Origin: JALORV01 sp963769745
GTDB taxonomy: Bacteria > Pseudomonadota > Gammaproteobacteria > Burkholderiales > Burkholderiaceae_F
Direction of reading: 5' to 3'
Assembly: GCA_963769745.1 (NCBI GenBank)
Contig: CAVYNB010000019.1
Coordinates: 1 to 64,000 of the forward strand
DNA length: 64,000 nucleotides
Position 1 is the stretch's first letter. Each line of letters begins with the position of its first letter. Below, piece after piece: positions 7,829 to 17,597 of the stretch. The position numbers were made by a program, and so were the translations under genes. The notes under the pieces were generated by a model that had not been told where the DNA came from, made no database searches, and saw nothing but the letters and a program-made list of their open reading frames with translations.

Positions 7829-8287
7829 GTCTCCCGTCTCCGCGGCGCGTGTCTTGTTCTTCTTCTGACTAGGTCATTTGTATTACCCGCGCGGACGGTA
7901 GGTAGTCGCGCTTACACGACCCTGACAGCAGGCCCAAAATTGGTGCTGCAACGCACTATTCGTGGGTGAGGAACACCGTGGAAGTAAGTCGGGTGTAAGC
8001 AATAGCCAAAACTCGACAACTCCGTGCGTCCGATGGCATCGGCGTGAGGTGGCAAAGCGGCTCGCCGCATTGCAGCGATCGTTGAAGCGGCGTGTTCCAT
8101 CTCACTCATTCGCAGCCAAAGAAAGCGTGCAATGTGCGGACTCGTTACTCTGACGGGAAAGGGTGGGATTGCTCGGCAGCAAGGCTGCCTCGTCCCTCCG
8201 CTTCGCCTGCGGACCACCGTCGGCTCCGCTCCGGTGTCCTTCGCACCGCTGTGCGGCGCTCGTCGAACCCGGGTGGGTTCTACTCAA
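7829..8287. other. Intergenic stretch upstream of acs
   Basis: I find no supported gene in this 459-base region between acs and the tRNA-Ser palindrome. The part next to acs (7860-8000) is relatively AT-rich and should hold its promoter, but I cannot name the boxes. The part from about 8150 to 8287 is a string of short GC-rich hairpins. It includes a degenerate stretch (AAAGGGTGGGATT at about 8159) that resembles the 3' end of the serine tRNA. Confidence 0.4.
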
Positions 8288-8424
<137 letters not shown>

Positions 8425-8543
8425 AAACTTTTGACGACCAAGCTTCGAGTGGCACCGAAGCCTGCTGCACCGAATGCGCATTGGTTCCGGCATAACGCGC
8501 GCTGCGCTCGCATTAGCCTTCACCGAAGCCGGCTGAGCCGGCT

Positions 8544-8566
8544 TTCGACCACTCTGCCACCTCTCC
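8544..8566 (-). repeat. Truncated duplicate of tRNA-Ser(CGA) 5' end
   Basis: The 23 bases here are identical to the first 23 bases of tRNA-Ser(CGA) (8402-8424) and are in the same orientation, 142 bases apart. They include the acceptor and D-arm start, but no anticodon arm follows. The fragment lies between a TATAAT box and the intact tRNA, so it would be in the leader of the precursor transcript. Confidence 0.85.
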
Positions 8567-8596
8567 GGCTTTGGTCGTCACTGAAGTGAGCCGCGC

Positions 8597-8602
8597 ATTA
8601 TA
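8597..8602 (-). promoter_or_regulatory. -10 box for tRNA-Ser(CGA)
   Basis: A perfect TATAAT on the minus strand lies between the serS stop and the truncated tRNA copy, 31 bases from the fragment and 173 from the intact tRNA. No good -35 hexamer is seen. It is probably the original tRNA promoter, now separated from the intact gene by the duplication. Confidence 0.45.
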
Positions 8603-8616
8603 TCCGCGCGTGCACG

Positions 8617-9918
8617 TCAGACCGGCTTCAGGACCTCCAGCCCTGACATGTACGGACGCAGCACTTCAGGCACCTGCACGCTGCCATCGGCCTGCTGGAA
8701 GTTCTCCAGGACCGCCACAAGGGTGCGACCGACTGCGAGACCCGAGCCATTGAGCGTGTGGACCAGCTCGGTCTTGCCCTGCGCATTCTTGAAGCGGGTC
8801 TGCATGCGGCGCGCCTGGAATGCCTCGCAGTTGGAAACCGAGGAGATTTCGCGATAGGCGCTCTGTCCCGGCAACCAGACCTCGAGGTCGTAGGTCTTCG
8901 TCGATCCGAACCCAATGTCTCCGGTACACAGCGCCACCACGCGGTACGGCAGGCCGAGTTTCTGCAGGATCGCTTCGGCGTGCCCGACCATCTGCTCGAG
9001 CACGTCGTACGAACGCTCCGGATGCGTGATCTGCACCATCTCGACCTTGTCGAACTGGTGCTGCCGGATCATGCCGCGCGTGTCCTTGCCGTAGCTGCCG
9101 GCCTCGGAGCGGAAGCACGGCGTGTGCGCGGTCAGCCGGATCGGCAGGTCCGCCTCGCGCAGCACCTCGCCGCGCACGGTGTTGGTCAGCGAGATTTCGG
9201 AGGTGGAGATCAGGTAGAGCTCCTCCTTGCCTTCTCCGTCCCCCGTTCCTCCGCCCTTGGTGACCCAGAACATGTCGTCGCGGAACTTCGGCAGCTGGCC
9301 GGTCCCGAGCAAGGTTTCGCGGTTGACGATGTACGGCGTGTAGCACTCGGTGTAGCCATGCTCGCCGGTCTGCGTGTCGAGCATGAACTGCGCCAATGCA
9401 CGATGCAGGCGGGCAACGGGACCGCGCAGCACCGCAAAGCGCGACCCCGACAGCTTGGCCGCTGCCTCGAAGTCGAGCCCGAGCGGCGCACCGACATCGA
9501 CATGGTCGCGTGGCGCAAAGTCGAAGGCGCGCGGCTCTCCCCAGCGACGTACTTCTATGTTGTCGTCAGCGGATCTGCCGACCGGAACCGACGCGTGCGG
9601 CAGGTTCGGAACGTTGAGCAGCATGTCGTGCAGCCGCGCCTGGATGCCGGCCAGCCGGGTTTCGAGATCCTTCACCTGCTCGGGAATCGCCCCGACTTCG
9701 GCCAGGACGGCCGAAGCATCCTCGCCCTTCGACTTCAGCACTCCGATCTGCTTTGACAGCGCATTGCGGCGCGCCTGCAGTTCCTCCGTGCTGATCTGCA
9801 CCGTCTTGCGCTCCGCTTCGAGCACATTGAATCCGTCGATGTCGAATTCGAAGCCGCGCGTCTGCAGACGGTCCGCGGCCGCACCGATGTCCTTGCGTAG
9901 CAGGTTGATGTCCAGCAT
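8617..9918 (-). CDS. serS: Seryl-tRNA synthetase
   Basis: This 433-residue class II synthetase charges tRNA-Ser. The N-terminal coiled-coil arm spans about residues 20-110 and is followed by the catalytic core with motif 2 (TPCFRSEAGSYGKDTRGMIRQ) and motif 3 near the C-terminus (LNGSGLAVGRTLVAVLE). The start MLDINLLRKD is the standard SerS start and has AGGAAA upstream; the reading frame is open further upstream but without homology. The product lies next to one of its own substrate tRNAs. The 279 bases between serS and rarA hold no gene I can support. Confidence 0.97.
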   Translation of the reverse strand: MLDINLLRKDIGAAADRLQTRGFEFDIDGFNVLEAERKTVQISTEELQARRNALSKQIGVLKSKGEDASAVLAEVGAIPEQVKDLETRLAGIQARLHDMLLNVPNLPHASVPVGRSADDNIEVRRWGEPRAFDFAPRDHVDVGAPLGLDFEAAAKLSGSRFAVLRGPVARLHRALAQFMLDTQTGEHGYTECYTPYIVNRETLLGTGQLPKFRDDMFWVTKGGGTGDGEGKEELYLISTSEISLTNTVRGEVLREADLPIRLTAHTPCFRSEAGSYGKDTRGMIRQHQFDKVEMVQITHPERSYDVLEQMVGHAEAILQKLGLPYRVVALCTGDIGFGSTKTYDLEVWLPGQSAYREISSVSNCEAFQARRMQTRFKNAQGKTELVHTLNGSGLAVGRTLVAVLENFQQADGSVQVPEVLRPYMSGLEVLKPV

Positions 9919-10197
9919 GGTAGTTTCCTGAAAGCGTGTCAGCAGCGCCGACGTGTCAATGTCTTCTACTTTTACGTTAAGCGGCCGCGCAGCAGCGCGG
10001 CAGAGGCACCAGTCACCCGCGAGCGCGGGCACCGGCAGGGGAGCAGGATCGACTGGGCGGGACGGTGTGGCAGTGCATGGGCCGCATTCTCGCCGAGCGT
10101 GTCGAGGTGTGCAACCGCGAGTGCCGACGCGCGGCTCTTTGGCTCCCCGTCGACCTTGCCAGGCTCCCTGCGGACCGGCGGCACAAGACTCGGCGCG

Positions 10198-11514
10198 CTA
10201 TGAGTCCGTGTCCTTGCGCTTGGCATCGCGCGACCGCAGCTGCGCCAGCCGTTCGCGTATGCGCGCCTCCACACCGTGGTCGCTGGGCTCATAGAACCGC
10301 GGCGACGACATTCCCTCGGGAAAGTAGCGCTCTCCGGCGGCATAGCCTTCAGGCTCGTCGTGCGCGTAGCGGTAGCCGGCGCCGTATCCGAGGTCCTTCA
10401 TCAGGCGGGTCGGCGCATTGCGCAGATGCATCGGCACCGGGCGCGAAGCATCGCCCTGCACGAAGGCGCGCGCTGCGTTGTAGGCGGTGTAAAGCGCGTT
10501 GGACTTGGGCGCGACAGCGAGGTAGACCACGGCCTGCGCGATCGCGAGTTCGCCTTCCGGCGAACCGAGTCGCTCGTAGGTCTCGGCGGCCGCCAGCGCA
10601 ATCTCGAGTCCACGTGGATCCGCCAGTCCGATGTCCTCGACCGCCATGCGCACGACGCGCCGGGCGATGTAGCGGGGATCAGCCCCTCCATCCAGCATGC
10701 GCGTCATCCAGTACAGCGATGCATCCGGGTCGGAGCCACGCACCGACTTGTGCAGGGCCGAGATCTGGTCGTAGAAATTCTCGCCGCCCTTGTCGAAGCG
10801 GCGCAGCGTCGCCGGCAAGGCGGCGCGCAGGAAGTCGGCGTCGACCGTCGAGGCGCCCGCGTCCCGCGCCGCACCGGCCGCGATTTCGAGCGCATTCAGC
10901 AACCGGCGCGCGTCGCCGTCGGCCAGATCGATCAGCATGCGGCGCGCCGCTGCATCGACCGCGAGTCCGCCGAGCGGCCCGGATGCCGCGCGCGTGATCA
11001 GCGCATCGAGCTCCTCCGCGGTCAATGGCTCGAGTACATAGACCGCCGCGCGCGAAAGCAGTGCGCCGACCACTTCGAATGACGGGTTCTCCGTCGTCGC
11101 ACCGACGAAGACGAACAGGCCCGACTCGACATGCGGAAGGAACGCATCCTGCTGGCCCTTGTTGAAGCGATGGACCTCATCGACGAAGACGACCGTCGGC
11201 CGGCCCGTGCGCGCACGCGTGCCCTGCGCGCTCTCGACCGCCTCGCGGATGTCCTTGACGCCGCCGAGCACCGCGGAAATTGCGATGAAGTCGAGGCCGA
11301 AGGCATCGGCCATCAGCCGCGCCAGCGTGGTCTTGCCGACGCCCGGCGGGCCCCACAGGATCATCGAATGCGGCCGCGCCGACTCGAACGCGACCCGCAG
11401 CGGCTTGCCGGACCCCAGCAGGTGCGATTGCCCGACGACCTCGTCGATCGAGCGCGGTCGCATGCGTTCTGCCAGTGGCACTGCGGCGGCGTCGGTGGTG
11501 AACAGATCCTGCAT
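10198..11514 (-). CDS. rarA: Replication-associated recombination protein RarA
   Basis: This 438-residue AAA+ ATPase of the RarA/MgsA/WRNIP1 family acts at stalled replication forks. Walker A is GPPGVGKTT (near residue 55), Walker B is VVFVDEVHRF, and the family signature GATTENPSF follows. The C-terminal part carries the RarA tetramerisation region with RGSDPDASLYWMTRMLDGG. The start is MQDLFTTDAAAVPLAERMRP, as usual. It lies between lolA and serS in the typical betaproteobacterial order, with a divergent FKBP gene inserted upstream. Confidence 0.97.
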   Translation of the reverse strand: MQDLFTTDAAAVPLAERMRPRSIDEVVGQSHLLGSGKPLRVAFESARPHSMILWGPPGVGKTTLARLMADAFGLDFIAISAVLGGVKDIREAVESAQGTRARTGRPTVVFVDEVHRFNKGQQDAFLPHVESGLFVFVGATTENPSFEVVGALLSRAAVYVLEPLTAEELDALITRAASGPLGGLAVDAAARRMLIDLADGDARRLLNALEIAAGAARDAGASTVDADFLRAALPATLRRFDKGGENFYDQISALHKSVRGSDPDASLYWMTRMLDGGADPRYIARRVVRMAVEDIGLADPRGLEIALAAAETYERLGSPEGELAIAQAVVYLAVAPKSNALYTAYNAARAFVQGDASRPVPMHLRNAPTRLMKDLGYGAGYRYAHDEPEGYAAGERYFPEGMSSPRFYEPSDHGVEARIRERLAQLRSRDAKRKDTDS

Positions 11515-11604
11515 GTTTGGGTCCGGAGCAAAGACAGGCTAGCATCGCGCCCGCCGCCCAGCGAGCGCCTGGCGCAGGGGCTTAACGCAACGGAGTCGAC
11601 AACG

Positions 11605-12033
11605 ATGAAAAAATGGATGCTGCTTGCTCTCTTCGCAAGCCCGATGGTCTGGGCGCAAAACCCGGTGGTCGATCAGGCCGCAGCCGAAAAAGGCGCCATC
11701 AAGACGGACTCCGGCATGGTCTACCGCTCGCTGAAGGACGGCAGCGGTGCAAGCCCGAAGGAAACCGATGTCGTGAGCGTTCATTACCGCGGCACGCTGC
11801 CAGACGGCAAGGAATTCGACAGCTCGATCAAGCGCGGCCAGCCGGCGGAGTTTCCGCTCAGTCGCGTGATCAAGTGCTGGACCGAAGGGGTGCAGAAGAT
11901 GAAGGTCGGCGGCAAGGCCAAGCTCACCTGCCCGCCCAATGTCGCCTACGGCGAGCGCGGCACGCCCGGCGGCCCGATCCCGCCGAACGCGACGTTGACC
12001 TTCGAGGTCGAGCTGCTCGGAATCAAGAAGTAA
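11605..12033 (+). CDS. Periplasmic FKBP-type peptidyl-prolyl isomerase
   Basis: This 142-residue protein has a Sec signal peptide (MKKWMLLALFASPMVWAQ) and one FKBP domain. The domain shows VHYRGTLPDGKEFDSS, CWTEGVQKMKVGGKA and the active-site end PPNATLTFEVELLGIKK. It should catalyse proline isomerisation during protein folding in the periplasm. It is the only rightward gene in the ftsK-lolA-rarA-serS block, so it has its own promoter between rarA and itself. It lacks the N-terminal dimerisation domain of FkpA and Mip. Confidence 0.93.
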   Translation: MKKWMLLALFASPMVWAQNPVVDQAAAEKGAIKTDSGMVYRSLKDGSGASPKETDVVSVHYRGTLPDGKEFDSSIKRGQPAEFPLSRVIKCWTEGVQKMKVGGKAKLTCPPNVAYGERGTPGGPIPPNATLTFEVELLGIKK

Positions 12034-12115
12034 GACGCGCGTGGTTGCGCCGATCGCGCGCACCCGTCGGAGTGCGCACGTGCACTCGGCGCAGCCGATG
12101 CGTACACCTGCGACG

Positions 12116-12727
12116 CTACTCCGTCAGGACATCCGCCCCCTTCGGCGGCGTGAAGCGGAAGGCGTCGGCATCGAGTTTGGGGTTGCGCTCGACCCGTGAG
12201 AAGGTGAGGCGGGTCGTCTGGCCGAAGCTGTCGACGAGCAGCATGGCACCGGGCAGCCCGTCGCGGAAACCGATCTCGATGCGCTCGAACGGCGTGTCCT
12301 TCGCGCGTGGTTTGGCCTGGACCCACTCGAGCCCCTCGCGCGCGCCGGCATCGCTGACCTCGAACTCGCGCTCGAAATCGTTGGACCCGAACAGGATGGA
12401 CGCGGGACTCGACGGCAAGGCCGACGCGAGCTTGCGGATCGTCGCCTGGTTGAGATCCTTGTCGAACATCGTCAGCTGCTTGCCATCGGCAATGATCAAC
12501 TGCTCGTACGGCTTCTCGTAGATCCAGCGGAACTTGCCCGGCCGCTGGAACACGAAGCGCCCGCTCGACTGCTGGGTTGCCGCGTCGCGCACGACGCGCT
12601 GCACGAACTCGCCGCGGGCGCTCGTTGTCTTCGTCAGGAAGCTGCGCAACTGGTCGATCGAGGCGGCATGCGCCTGCGCAGCGAACAGCACCGCCAGCCA
12701 TATCAGCTGTCTGCAGACTCGAAGCAC
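12116..12727 (-). CDS. lolA: Outer-membrane lipoprotein carrier LolA
   Basis: This 203-residue periplasmic chaperone ferries lipoproteins from LolCDE to LolB. It has a signal peptide (residues 1-21, ending AAQAHA) and then the LolA fold with FVFQRPGKFRWIYEKPYEQL and the FRDGLPGAMLLVDSFGQTT region. The gene follows ftsK by 12 bases on the same strand, so the two are probably co-transcribed. Its end faces the FKBP gene across an 82-base gap that carries a GCACGTGCACTCG motif also found in other intergenic repeats of this window. Confidence 0.96.
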   Translation of the reverse strand: MLRVCRQLIWLAVLFAAQAHAASIDQLRSFLTKTTSARGEFVQRVVRDAATQQSSGRFVFQRPGKFRWIYEKPYEQLIIADGKQLTMFDKDLNQATIRKLASALPSSPASILFGSNDFEREFEVSDAGAREGLEWVQAKPRAKDTPFERIEIGFRDGLPGAMLLVDSFGQTTRLTFSRVERNPKLDADAFRFTPPKGADVLTE

Positions 12728-12739
12728 GTTTCTTTGGCC

Positions 12740-15085
12740 TTATCCGCCGTCGCGCGACGGCACCAGGATCTCGCGGTTGCCGTTGCTCTGCATCGACGAG
12801 ACCAGTCCGGCCCGCTCCATGTCCTCGAGCAGGCGCGCGGCCCGGTTGTAGCCGATGCGCAAGTGCCGCTGCACCAGCGAGATCGACGCCCGGCGGTTCT
12901 TGACGACGATCTCGACGGCCTGGTCGTATAACGGATCGGCCTCGCCTCCCGGTTGACCGGCGCCGCTCTCGTCGCCCTCGGTCGAGGGTGCATCGAGCAC
13001 GCCTTCCACGTACTGCGGCGCGCCGCGTTTGCGCAGGGTCTCGACGACGCGATGCACCTCGGCATCCGATACGAACGCGCCGTGGACCCGCGTCGGCAGG
13101 CCGGTGCCCGGGGCGAGGTACAGCATGTCGCCCTGTCCGAGCAGCGACTCGGCGCCCATCTGGTCGAGGATCGTGCGCGAATCGACCCGGCTCGAGACCT
13201 GGAACGAGATCCGCGCCGGGATGTTGGCCTTGATGAGCCCGGTGATGACGTCGACCGACGGCCGCTGCGTCGCGAGGATCAGGTGCATGCCAGAGGCCCG
13301 CGCCTTTTGCGCGATGCGCGCGATCAGTTCCTCGACCTTCTTGCCGGTGACCATCATCATGTCGGCGAGTTCGTCGATCACGACCACGATCATCGGCAGC
13401 GGCTCGAGCGGCTCGGCATCTTCCGGCGTGAGCGAGAAAGGGTTCTTCAGGATCTCGCCCTTGGCGCGCGCATCGGCCAGCTTCTGGTTGTATCCGCTGA
13501 GGCTGCGCACGCCGAGCTTGCTCAGCAGCCGGTAGCGCTTGTCCATCTCGCCGACACACCACTGCAGTGCGTTGCCCGCCTCACGCATGTCGGTCACGAC
13601 CGGGCACAGCAGGTGCGGGATGCCCTCGTAGACCGACAGTTCGAGCATCTTCGGATCGACCAGGATCAGCCGCACCTGCGACGGGTCGGCCTTGTAGAGG
13701 ATCGACAGGATCATCGCGTTGATGCCGACCGACTTGCCCGAGCCCGTGGTGCCGGCCACCATCAGGTGCGGCATGCGCGCCAGGTCGACCACGACGGCCT
13801 TGCCGGCGATGTCCTTGCCCAGTCCGAGCGTGACCAGCGATGCGCTCTCGTTGTAGACCGCCGAGCCCATGATTTCCGAGAGCTTGACGACCTGGCGGCG
13901 TGGATTCGGCAGCTCCAGCCCCATCAGGTTCTTGCCGGGAATGGTCTCGACCACGCGTACCGACACCAGTGACAACGAGCGCGCGAGGTCCTTGGCGAGG
14001 TTCACGATCTGGCTGCCCTTGACGCCGACCGCCGGCTCGATCTCGTAGCGCGTGATCACCGGCCCCGGGTACGCGGCCACGACCTGCGCCTCGACGTTGA
14101 AGTCGCGCAGCTTCTTTTCGATCAGGCGCGACGTGAATTCGAGCGTCTCGGTCGATACGTTCTCGACGGCCGGAGGCGGCTCGTCGAGCAGGTCGAGTGC
14201 CGGCAGCCGCCCATCGGCCATTTCCGCGAACAGCGGGACCTGCTTTTCCTTCTGCTTGCGCTCCGACGGCTTGACGTGCGCCGGTGGCCGCTCGATGTGC
14301 ACGGGAGGCGCCTCGTCGATGCGTTCGCGCTCCTCCGCCAGCGCGGCTTCGCGCAGCTTCGTCGCCGCTTCCCCGATCGCGCGATCCTCGGCCTCCTCGC
14401 GGCGCTGTTCGGCGCGGCGCGAGAAGCCTTCGATGAACGTGCCCAGGCGCTCCGCAACCGCCAGCCACGAGAAGTCGAGAAACAGCGACAGGCCGATCGC
14501 GATGGCCACGAGGAAGATCACGCTGGCCCCGGTGAAGCCGATCCCCGCCTGCACGCCTGACGCGATGGCATTGCCGACGATGCCGCCCGGCGCACCGGGC
14601 AACGCGACCTTCAGGTTGTAAAGCCGCAGCGCCTCGAGACCCATTGCGCCGGCGATCAGCACCAGGAAGCCGACTCCATGGGCCCATGCCGGCAGGTCGT
14701 CGGACAGCGGATCGGCGCCGACCGCCACGCGATGCAGACGCCGGAAGCCGCGCGCGACCGTGACGAGCATCCCGAGGGCCAGCAGGTAGGCCGACACGCC
14801 GAAAATCAGCAGGGTGACATCGGCGACCCAGGCCCCGAGCCGCCCGCCGAGGTTACTGACGGGTCCGGCGGCGACCGAGTGCGTGAAGCCCGGATCATTC
14901 CGGCTGTAGGTCAGCAGAACGACCAGCAGAGCCACGGCCAGCAGCGCGCCAACGATCCAGCGCGCTTCAGCCAGCAGGCGCGCCAGGCGCGGATTTCCGG
15001 GGGCGGCGGCGGGCTGCCGAGACCGGACCCAGGCGCCATCCGATACCGAGCCTGCCACGCGTTCCATACCAGGACGTGAGGACAT
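12740..15085 (-). CDS. ftsK: DNA translocase FtsK
   Basis: This 781-residue protein pumps chromosomal DNA at the division septum and activates XerCD. It has an N-terminal membrane domain with four or five segments (residues about 40-210), a short linker, the RecA-like motor with Walker A GTTGSGKS and Walker B VVVIDELADMMM, and a C-terminal gamma winged-helix (RRASISLVQRHLRIGYNRAA) that reads KOPS sequences. The linker is much shorter than in E. coli FtsK, as is common in betaproteobacteria. It lies divergent to a LytS-type kinase gene. Confidence 0.97.
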   Translation of the reverse strand: MSSRPGMERVAGSVSDGAWVRSRQPAAAPGNPRLARLLAEARWIVGALLAVALLVVLLTYSRNDPGFTHSVAAGPVSNLGGRLGAWVADVTLLIFGVSAYLLALGMLVTVARGFRRLHRVAVGADPLSDDLPAWAHGVGFLVLIAGAMGLEALRLYNLKVALPGAPGGIVGNAIASGVQAGIGFTGASVIFLVAIAIGLSLFLDFSWLAVAERLGTFIEGFSRRAEQRREEAEDRAIGEAATKLREAALAEERERIDEAPPVHIERPPAHVKPSERKQKEKQVPLFAEMADGRLPALDLLDEPPPAVENVSTETLEFTSRLIEKKLRDFNVEAQVVAAYPGPVITRYEIEPAVGVKGSQIVNLAKDLARSLSLVSVRVVETIPGKNLMGLELPNPRRQVVKLSEIMGSAVYNESASLVTLGLGKDIAGKAVVVDLARMPHLMVAGTTGSGKSVGINAMILSILYKADPSQVRLILVDPKMLELSVYEGIPHLLCPVVTDMREAGNALQWCVGEMDKRYRLLSKLGVRSLSGYNQKLADARAKGEILKNPFSLTPEDAEPLEPLPMIVVVIDELADMMMVTGKKVEELIARIAQKARASGMHLILATQRPSVDVITGLIKANIPARISFQVSSRVDSRTILDQMGAESLLGQGDMLYLAPGTGLPTRVHGAFVSDAEVHRVVETLRKRGAPQYVEGVLDAPSTEGDESGAGQPGGEADPLYDQAVEIVVKNRRASISLVQRHLRIGYNRAARLLEDMERAGLVSSMQSNGNREILVPSRDGG

Positions 15086-15253
15086 GGGCGGCGATTATAG
15101 GAGGCCCCCCACCCTCGGCCGGGCGGCGTTCCGCCGGGTTGCAGCGGCAACTCCCGTAATTTCGTCGCATGCGGGCCTGTTTCGCGCCCGACAGCCACCG
15201 ATTCGTCGCGCGGCATTGCGGTATGGACGGCAGGCTCGCAAAATCCGCCTTCA

Positions 15254-16393
15254 ATGGCATCGGTAATCACCCTACCCGCCTACGGGACCAGCCCGCGCGA
15301 GCGTTCGCCGGCGCGGGTGGCGTTCGCGCGTGTGTTCAACCTGCGCAGCATCGCCGTCGTCTTCTATTTCTGCTTCGTGCTGCTGCTGGGCCGTTTCGTG
15401 ATCGGCCTGAGCTACGAACCGGTCGATATCTGGGCGTTCAATCTGGTGCGCTACCTGCGCCAGACCATGATCAGTGCGACCCTGTTGCTACTGGCGATCG
15501 CCTGCGTCGAATCGTTCGTCGCCGCGCGCCAGCTGGGTGCGCGTGCATCGCTGACGCTCGGCATCGCCGTCTCGGTACTCGCCGCCGCGGTCGCGCTCCC
15601 GATCCGGGTCTGGGTGGCCGGCAGTCCGATGTCCAGCATGGCGAAAGAACCTTTCTACTTCTTGCAGATCTGGACGCTGTGGTCCGCGGTCGGCTGCATC
15701 GGTTACTGGCTCTTTCACACGATCAATTCCGAGGAGTCGTCGCGCACGCAACTGGCCGATGCCGAGTGCCGGCGCGAGAGCCTGCAGGCACAGATGGTGG
15801 AAGCGCACCTGTCTGCGCTGCAGGCGCAGATCGAGCCGCACTTCCTGTTCAACACGCTGGCCAACGTCAAGCGCCTGTACGAAACGGCTCCGGCACGGGG
15901 TCGCGAAATGCTCTCGAGCCTGATCAATTACCTGCGCGCGGCGCTGCCGACCATGCGCGAGCGGGGATCGACACTGGAACGCGAACTCGAACTGGTGCGA
16001 TCGTTCCTCACGATCCTGCAGATGCGCATGGGCGACCGGCTGGCGTTCTCGATCGACTCTTCGGCGGACCTCGGCGCGGCGCGCGTGCCGCCGATGGTGC
16101 TTCCCACGCTGGTCGAGAACGCGATCAAGCACGGCCTCTCGCCGCTGCCCGAGGGCGGCCGCATCGACATCCGCGCGGCCATGGAAGGCGACCGGCAGCT
16201 TGTCATCGAGATCGCCGACAACGGCGCGGGCTTCTCCGGCAGCGGCGGCAGCGGCGTCGGCCTGGCGAATACCCGCTCACGGCTCGCGGCGCTGTATGGC
16301 ACCGATGCATCGCTCGCGCTGTCGATGGCGACCCCGCGCGGAGTCGTCGCCACGGTGCGGCTGCCGCTGCAACTCCAGGAGGCGTCGACATGA
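15254..16393 (+). CDS. LytS/YehU-type sensor histidine kinase
   Basis: This 379-residue protein has four membrane segments (about residues 30-165), then a short coiled coil and a His_kinase (PF06580-type) domain. The phospho-acceptor is H196 in IEPHFLFNTLANV. The ATPase part is intact, with TLVENAIKHG (N box) and IADNGAGFSGSGGSGVGLAN (G boxes). It should autophosphorylate and pass phosphate to the LytTR regulator encoded two genes on. The signal it senses is not evident. The kinase pair and regulator lie between ftsK and trxB. Confidence 0.92.
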   Translation: MASVITLPAYGTSPRERSPARVAFARVFNLRSIAVVFYFCFVLLLGRFVIGLSYEPVDIWAFNLVRYLRQTMISATLLLLAIACVESFVAARQLGARASLTLGIAVSVLAAAVALPIRVWVAGSPMSSMAKEPFYFLQIWTLWSAVGCIGYWLFHTINSEESSRTQLADAECRRESLQAQMVEAHLSALQAQIEPHFLFNTLANVKRLYETAPARGREMLSSLINYLRAALPTMRERGSTLERELELVRSFLTILQMRMGDRLAFSIDSSADLGAARVPPMVLPTLVENAIKHGLSPLPEGGRIDIRAAMEGDRQLVIEIADNGAGFSGSGGSGVGLANTRSRLAALYGTDASLALSMATPRGVVATVRLPLQLQEAST

Positions 16394-16448
16394 GACCGTC
16401 CGGCCGCACCGAGGGCGTTTCCCGATCCCACTCAGCGAAGGCCCCCAG

Positions 16449-17597
16449 ATGAGCGCCGTACTTCCCCGCTCCGAAGCACTGGATCACGGTCCGCGCGGCG
16501 TCGCCCGCTGGGTTCGCGCCTGGTCGAAGATGGGCACACGACACGTGGCGGCCTGGTTGCTCGCCAGCACGATGATGTCGGTGGTCGACTTCACGGCCTT
16601 GATCGACAAGCTCGACAAGCCGGGCGTGTCACTGCTGATGGCGTTCGACATGCTTTCATCCTTGGTCATCTTTGGCGCGACGCTGCTCGCCTGGGTCGCG
16701 GCCACCGACGGCGCGCCGATCAATGGCCGTGAGCGCAACGCTCGTGTCGCGTGGGCCATCGTCATCGGCGCCGTGGCCGCCGCCTTCATCCTGGTGCCGC
16801 TGATGCGCGCGATGGAGATCGATGCGTTGTGGTGGGAGATGTCCGGCAAGACCAAGGCGGCGCCGGGCCTGGGCCTGGTGCTGCTCGGCAACTCGATCCA
16901 CTTCATTGCGTGGTCGGGACTGTTCGTTGCAGCGGCAGAGGTGATCCACCGCCGCTCGCTCACGCACGCGGCCATTCGTGCAGCCCAGCGCGAACACGCC
17001 ACGCTGTCGCGCGACGTGCTGGAGTCGCGCCTGGCGGCGATGCAGGCGCAGGTCGAGCCCCAGTTCCTGTTCGACACGCTGGTCGACATCGAGCGGCTGT
17101 ACCAGAAGGACACTGCCGGTGCGGCCGACAACCTGGATCGCCTGATCACCTACCTGCGCGTCGCCCTGCCGCGCCTGCGCGAGGCGGGCTCGACGATGGC
17201 CGCCGAAATCGAGCTGGTCGAGGCCTATCTCGATGTCGTGCGTTCGTTGCACAACGGTTCGCCGTCGCTGACCGTCACGCTGGCGGACGACTGCCGCGAA
17301 GCGCGCTTCTATCCGATGCTGCTGCTGCCGCTGGTGCAGCGCGCGGTTCGCGGCAGCATGAACAACGTGCCGTCCAGTATTCGCATCGGCGTGCAGCGCG
17401 CCGGCGTCGACATCGCGATCGTGCTTCGGGTCGCGGCCCCCGGAGGCTGTGCGGAAGACCGCGAGATCGCACGCGTACGCGAACGCCTGTTGGGACTGTA
17501 TGGAGCACGCGCGGCGCTGGAATGCATCGAGTTGCACGGGGACACGACTCAGATCACGATGCGGATTCCAGGAACACCGGCAAGCCTGCACGGATGA
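16449..17597 (+). CDS. LytS-like protein with degenerate kinase domain (probable pseudokinase)
   Basis: This 382-residue paralogue of the preceding kinase has four membrane segments (about residues 30-180) and the same cytoplasmic layout. The phospho-acceptor histidine is replaced: VEPQFLFDTLVDI has Gln205 where the neighbour has His. The N box reads LVQRAVRGSM instead of LVENAIKHG, and the DNGAGF glycine box is missing. It should therefore neither bind ATP normally nor be phosphorylated. It starts at the first ATG after the upstream stop (56 bases), and its end overlaps the regulator start (ATGA). A role as a partner or modulator of the active kinase is likely but inferred. Confidence 0.85.
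   Translation: MSAVLPRSEALDHGPRGVARWVRAWSKMGTRHVAAWLLASTMMSVVDFTALIDKLDKPGVSLLMAFDMLSSLVIFGATLLAWVAATDGAPINGRERNARVAWAIVIGAVAAAFILVPLMRAMEIDALWWEMSGKTKAAPGLGLVLLGNSIHFIAWSGLFVAAAEVIHRRSLTHAAIRAAQREHATLSRDVLESRLAAMQAQVEPQFLFDTLVDIERLYQKDTAGAADNLDRLITYLRVALPRLREAGSTMAAEIELVEAYLDVVRSLHNGSPSLTVTLADDCREARFYPMLLLPLVQRAVRGSMNNVPSSIRIGVQRAGVDIAIVLRVAAPGGCAEDREIARVRERLLGLYGARAALECIELHGDTTQITMRIPGTPASLHG

Noticed and set aside
7920..7960. Possible NtrC- or sigma-54-type site ahead of acs (TTGGTGCTGCAACGCAC)
   Set aside because: The half-sites do not fit the NtrC palindrome, and the -24/-12 spacing of sigma-54 promoters is not met on either strand.
9972..10343. Minus-strand frame across the rarA-serS gap
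   Set aside because: It overlaps the end of rarA in another frame and has no recognisable domain or ribosome binding site.
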